Both the position numbers and the translations under genes were made by a program. A stretch of 64,000 bases of DNA. It comes from Tsuneonella rigui. GTDB taxonomy: Bacteria; Pseudomonadota; Alphaproteobacteria; Sphingomonadales; Sphingomonadaceae. The DNA is taken from positions 1 to 64,000 of the forward strand of contig NZ_RSEL01000020.1 of the NCBI RefSeq assembly GCF_003958625.1. Reading direction: 5' to 3'. How positions within the stretch are numbered: position 1 is the first letter of the stretch; every line of letters starts with the position of its first letter. The notes beneath the pieces are model-generated. The model was not told where the DNA came from. It was given only the letters and a program-made list of their open reading frames with translations, and ran no database searches. Of the stretch, positions 60,862 to 64,000 are shown in pieces.

Positions 60862-61095
60862 CTACTCTCCAGAAAGTTTCACGACGAGACCCACGGCGAC
60901 AAATGCAAGACCGACGATCAGCATGACGCCCGCTGCCAGTCGGTCTGATATGCGCTCGACCCCAAATCTCGACGGTGGCTGACGCCACAGGAGCCGATGT
61001 AGGGGGCCAAGGCGCTCGCTCTTGACGCTCCACCAAGTTTCCAGCGCAAACCAGATTGCGTAAGCACCAAAGAAAATCAGTCCGACGCCAAGCAT
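60862..61095 (-). CDS. 77-residue membrane protein of unknown function
   Basis: Two hydrophobic segments (GLIFFGAYAIWFALETWW near the start, 'AGVMLIVGLAFVAVGLVV' near the end) flank a basic loop (KSERLGPLHRLLWRQPPSRFG), giving a predicted hairpin in the inner membrane. It starts four bases after the enoyl-CoA hydratase stop and ends two bases before mmsB, so it is firmly inside the valine-degradation operon. I do not recognise the family, and no catalytic motif is visible. The tight spacing and plausible topology argue that it is real. Confidence 0.65.
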   Translation of the reverse strand: MLGVGLIFFGAYAIWFALETWWSVKSERLGPLHRLLWRQPPSRFGVERISDRLAAGVMLIVGLAFVAVGLVVKLSGE

Positions 61096-61099
61096 CGGA

Positions 61100-61882
61100 T
61101 CACCGTCCCTTCCAGTTGCCTTCGCGCTTCTCGATGAAGGCGGCCATGCCTTCCGCCTTGTCCTCGCTGGCGGCGAGGATCTGGAAGATGCGCCGCTCGA
61201 CGATCAGACCCTGATCGAGGGTGGTCTCGAACGCGGCATTGACCATTTCCTTGTTCGCGATCGCGGCCATCGGCGGCATGCTTGCGATCGCGGTGGCGGT
61301 CTTGAGTGCTTCATCGAGCAGGGTTTCGTGCGGCACCACGCGCGCGACCAGCCCGCTGCGCTCGGCCTCGGCGCCGTCCATCATCCGGCCGGTGAGGCAC
61401 ATCTCCATCGCCTTGGCCTTGCCGACCGCGCGGGTCAGGCGCTGGCTGCCGCCCATGCCGGGCGCGACGCCGAGCTTGATCTCGGGCTGGCCGAACTTTG
61501 CTTTCTCCGAAGCGATGATGAAGTCTGCCATCATGGCGAGCTCGCATCCGCCGCCGAGCGCGAAGCCGTTGACCGCCGCGATCCACGGCTTGCGGACCGC
61601 CTTGACGAGGTGGCTGGTCCAGCGGGCGAAAAAGTCGTCGAGGTAGAAATCGGCTGACGGCTTGTCGGCCATTTCCTTGATGTCAGCGCCGGCGGCGAAA
61701 GCCTTGTCGCCTGCGCCGGTGAGCACCGCGCAGCGCTGGCCGGGGTCGGCCTCGAACGCGGTGAATGCCCCGATCAGGTCCTCGAGCACCTGCGAATTCA
61801 ACGCGTTAAGCGCCTGCGGGCGATTGAGCGTGATCAGCGTCACCGCATCGCGCTGCTCGACGGTGATGGTCTCGTAGCTCAC
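61100..61882 (-). CDS. enoyl-CoA hydratase
   Basis: A 260-residue crotonase with both catalytic glutamates: in '[14 protein letters not shown]' and '[16 protein letters not shown]'. It hydrates 2-enoyl-CoA; in this operon the expected substrate is methacrylyl-CoA from valine. The GTG at 61882 is preferred because it overlaps the stop of the preceding gene (GTGA) and gives the family N-terminus [12 protein letters not shown]. An in-frame ATG at 61894 would add four residues. Confidence 0.93.
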   Translation of the reverse strand: MSYETITVEQRDAVTLITLNRPQALNALNSQVLEDLIGAFTAFEADPGQRCAVLTGAGDKAFAAGADIKEMADKPSADFYLDDFFARWTSHLVKAVRKPWIAAVNGFALGGGCELAMMADFIIASEKAKFGQPEIKLGVAPGMGGSQRLTRAVGKAKAMEMCLTGRMMDGAEAERSGLVARVVPHETLLDEALKTATAIASMPPMAAIANKEMVNAAFETTLDQGLIVERRIFQILAASEDKAEGMAAFIEKREGNWKGR

Positions 61883-62925
61883 AGGGGTTTCCATTCTTCG
61901 TGTTCGGGGAGGGGGGCGAAGATGCTGTCGATCAGCGCATCACTCACGCCTTCGGGAGTGGCGGGGTCCCACTTGGGATCGCCAGTCTTGTCGACGATCA
62001 CCGCGCGCACGCCCTCGGCAAAGTCCGGGCGGGTGAGGACGCGGCTGGCGATGCGGTATTCCATCGCCATCTCGTCGGCGAAGTCATCGAGCCGAGCTGC
62101 CTCGGCAAGCTGACGCAGCGCGACCTTGCAGGTCTGCGGACTCTTGGTCCGCAGTGTCGCGCGTTCCTTCATCGCCCATTCGCCATCGTCTGCTTCCAAG
62201 CTGGCGATGATCTCCTCCAGTCCATCCGATTTGAAGTGGTGCGCGATCTTGTCGGCGTTCTCTTCGATCCGGGCCGGGGGCGGGGTGACCGACAGTTCGG
62301 ACAAGATGCCGGCGATGCGGTCGGGATGCTCGGCGATGCGGGCCTTGGCGTCGTCAAGCTTGTCCGAGGGCAGGTAGTGGGTGGCCAGACCGGCCCAGAG
62401 GCACTCCGCCCCATCGAGCCGGGCGCCGGTCAGCGCGAGGAACTGGCCGAGCCGGCCGGGCAGGCGCGAGAGGTACCAGCCGCCGCCGACGTCGGGAAAC
62501 AGGCCGATGCCGGTCTCGGGCATGGCGAAGCGGGTATGCTCGGTCGCCACGCGGAACTGCGCCGGCTGCGAGATGCCGACCCCACCGCCCATCGTCACCC
62601 CGTCCATGAAGGCGACGATCGGCTTGGGGTACTCGAACATCTGGTGGTTGAGCTGGTACTCGTCGTGGAAGAACTTGCGGCCCGACACGCCGCCATCGTT
62701 GAGCGCCGAGTTGCGCAGGAAGGCGATGTCGCCCCCGGCGCAGAACCCGCGGCCCTCGGCGTGGTCGACGATCGCCGCCTCGACCGCTTCGTCCTTCGCC
62801 CAGTCGCTCAGCGCCGCGCTCATCGCGTGGCACATGGGAAGCGTCAGCGCATGGAGCGCCTTAGGGCGATTGAGCGAGATGTGCCCGACGCGGCCGTCGG
62901 TGCGGATGAGGACTTCGTCGGTCAT
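61879..62925 (-). CDS. 3-hydroxyisobutyryl-CoA hydrolase
   Basis: A 348-residue crotonase-superfamily thioesterase of the HIBCH type, which releases 3-hydroxyisobutyrate from its CoA ester, the step between enoyl-CoA hydratase and MmsB. Diagnostic segments are '[15 protein letters not shown]', '[14 protein letters not shown]', '[18 protein letters not shown]' and the C-terminal extension that plain hydratases lack. ATG at 62925 overlaps the upstream dehydrogenase stop (ATGA). Confidence 0.92.
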   Translation of the reverse strand: MTDEVLIRTDGRVGHISLNRPKALHALTLPMCHAMSAALSDWAKDEAVEAAIVDHAEGRGFCAGGDIAFLRNSALNDGGVSGRKFFHDEYQLNHQMFEYPKPIVAFMDGVTMGGGVGISQPAQFRVATEHTRFAMPETGIGLFPDVGGGWYLSRLPGRLGQFLALTGARLDGAECLWAGLATHYLPSDKLDDAKARIAEHPDRIAGILSELSVTPPPARIEENADKIAHHFKSDGLEEIIASLEADDGEWAMKERATLRTKSPQTCKVALRQLAEAARLDDFADEMAMEYRIASRVLTRPDFAEGVRAVIVDKTGDPKWDPATPEGVSDALIDSIFAPLPEHEEWKPL

Positions 62926-64000
62926 TGCCGCAGCATATCCCGGCCGACGATCATGCGCATGACCTGGTTAGTCCCTTCGAGGATCGAGTGCACCCGCAGA
63001 TCGCGCCAGAACCGCTCGATCGGATAGTCCTTGAGGTAGCCGTAGCCACCGAACAACTGCAGCGCGTCATTGACGATCTTGCTGCCGCTGTCGGTTGCCA
63101 GCCGCTTGGCCATCGCCGAGAAACGGGTCTTGTCGGGCGCGTTCTCGGTCACCTTGGCCGCGGCGAGGTAGAGCAGGGCACGCGCGGCCTCGAGGTCGGT
63201 CGCCATGTCGGCGAGCATGAACTGGGTGTTCTGGAAGTCGGCGATCGGGGACCCAAACTGCTGGCGTTCCTTGGTGTACTTGACCGCTTCGTCGAGACAG
63301 CGCTGCGCCCCGCCCAACGAGCATGCGCCGATGTTGAGCCGCCCGCCGTCGAGCCCCGCCATCGCGAAGCGGAAGCCTTCGCCTTCGCCGCCGACCCGGT
63401 TGGCGACCGGCACCCGGCAATCCTCGAAGATGAGCTGCGCGGTGGGCGAGGCGTTCCAGCCGAGCTTGTTCTCGGGCGCACCGTGGCTGAGGCCGGGGGT
63501 GCCCTTCTCGACCACCAGGCAGCTGACGCCCTTCGACTTGTCCTCGCTGGTGCGCACCATCACGACGTAGATGTCGTTGAACCCGCTGCCGCTGATGAAC
63601 TGCTTGGTGCCGTTGAGCACGTAGTGGTCACCGTCCAAGACCGCGGTGGTCTTGAGCGCCGCCGCGTCCGAGCCCGAGCCCGGCTCGGTCAGCGCGTAGC
63701 TCGCGATATGCTCCATGCTGACGAGCTTGGGCAGGAACTTCGCCTTGACCTCGGCCCCGCCGAAGCGGTCGATCATCCAGCTCGCCATGTTGTGAATTGA
63801 GATATAGGCGCTGGTCGCGGGACAGCCGTAGGCCATCGCCTCCATGATCAGCGCCGCTTCGAGCCGGCCGAGCGCGATGCCGCCGCTCTCTTCGGAGACG
63901 TAGATCGCGCCGAAGCCCAATTCGCCCGCCGCCTGCACCACGTCGCGCGGGAAGTGGTGATCCTCGTCCCATTGCGCTGCAAAGGGCGTGATGCGGTCGG
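62922..64000 (-). CDS. acyl-CoA dehydrogenase, probably isobutyryl-CoA dehydrogenase (5' end outside window)
   Basis: At least 359 residues of a flavin-dependent acyl-CoA dehydrogenase; the frame runs past the right edge (the visible N-terminal part reads ITPFAAQWDEDHHFPRD), so the true start is outside. Present are 'ALTEPGSGSDAAALKT' (FAD/acyl contact), 'NGTKQFISGSGFNDIY', 'AKRLATDSGSKIVNDALQLFG' and 'GYGYLKDYPIERFWRDLRV' with the region that supplies the catalytic Glu in 'HSILEGTNQVMR'. Isobutyryl-CoA oxidation is inferred from the downstream valine enzymes. A branched-chain or medium-chain specificity cannot be ruled out by sequence alone. Confidence 0.9.
   Translation of the reverse strand, partial: DRITPFAAQWDEDHHFPRDVVQAAGELGFGAIYVSEESGGIALGRLEAALIMEAMAYGCPATSAYISIHNMASWMIDRFGGAEVKAKFLPKLVSMEHIASYALTEPGSGSDAAALKTTAVLDGDHYVLNGTKQFISGSGFNDIYVVMVRTSEDKSKGVSCLVVEKGTPGLSHGAPENKLGWNASPTAQLIFEDCRVPVANRVGGEGEGFRFAMAGLDGGRLNIGACSLGGAQRCLDEAVKYTKERQQFGSPIADFQNTQFMLADMATDLEAARALLYLAAAKVTENAPDKTRFSAMAKRLATDSGSKIVNDALQLFGGYGYLKDYPIERFWRDLRVHSILEGTNQVMRMIVGRDMLRQ

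Overview
The window is GC-rich chromosomal DNA from an alphaproteobacterium, most likely a member of the Sphingomonadales. This rests on gene content: four TonB-dependent receptors (one partial) with the 'VTGSRI' plug start, a Tad/Cpa pilus cluster, the argS-SPOR-nagZ-scpAB-tatABC order, type II ThrB, and dispersed 'HPGLDPG'-type palindromes. There is no rRNA or tRNA gene, so the genus cannot be fixed. No phage, insertion sequence or CRISPR array was seen.

Layout. 1-6832: the tail of a TonB-dependent receptor with a Gly/Arg-rich stretch, a DUF3592 membrane protein, a translationally coupled wax-ester synthase/alpha-beta hydrolase pair, a BaiN/HI0933-type flavoprotein and uvrC. 6833-7085: two kinds of dispersed inverted repeat. 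7086-19269 (all minus): a 1532-residue exported Sel1-repeat/CHAT protein, a class C beta-lactamase-like serine hydrolase, a 100-residue protein with an internal repeat, and an M16 peptidase lipoprotein downstream of a penicillin-acylase-family enzyme. 19453-22032: clpB with a heat-shock-like promoter.

22111-37002 is the most distinctive part. Three full-length TonB-dependent receptors surround two TPR-sulfotransferases and a Tpa1/EGL-9-like 2-oxoglutarate oxygenase, plus a small secreted two-cysteine protein. The two plus-strand modifying genes overlap by four bases and run convergently into the second sulfotransferase. Two of the receptors carry DxDxDG-type loops. This is the best candidate in the window for a poorly described surface receptor/modification system.

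37434-40975: thiolase, type II 3-hydroxyacyl-CoA dehydrogenase, crotonase and a MarR regulator (acyl-CoA metabolism). 40997-48292 (minus): a Tad pilus export cluster cpaA-cpaB-cpaC-cpaD-cpaE-tadB-tadC, without the cpaF/tadA ATPase and without pilin genes; a strong hairpin sits where cpaF is usually found. 48310-52829: a lysophospholipase/DauA-like oxidase pair and a minus-strand ispH-thrB-rnhA operon. 52906-60007: a lipoprotein, then the housekeeping run argS-SPOR-nagZ-scpA-scpB-tatA-tatB-tatC. 59988-64000 (minus): a valine-degradation operon (acyl-CoA dehydrogenase, 3-hydroxyisobutyryl-CoA hydrolase, enoyl-CoA hydratase, an unknown 77-residue membrane protein, 3-hydroxyisobutyrate dehydrogenase) that runs off the right edge.

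All identifications come from reading motifs and family resemblance; no database search was run. Start codons were chosen from ribosome-binding sites, start/stop overlaps and family N-termini, and doubtful cases are stated.
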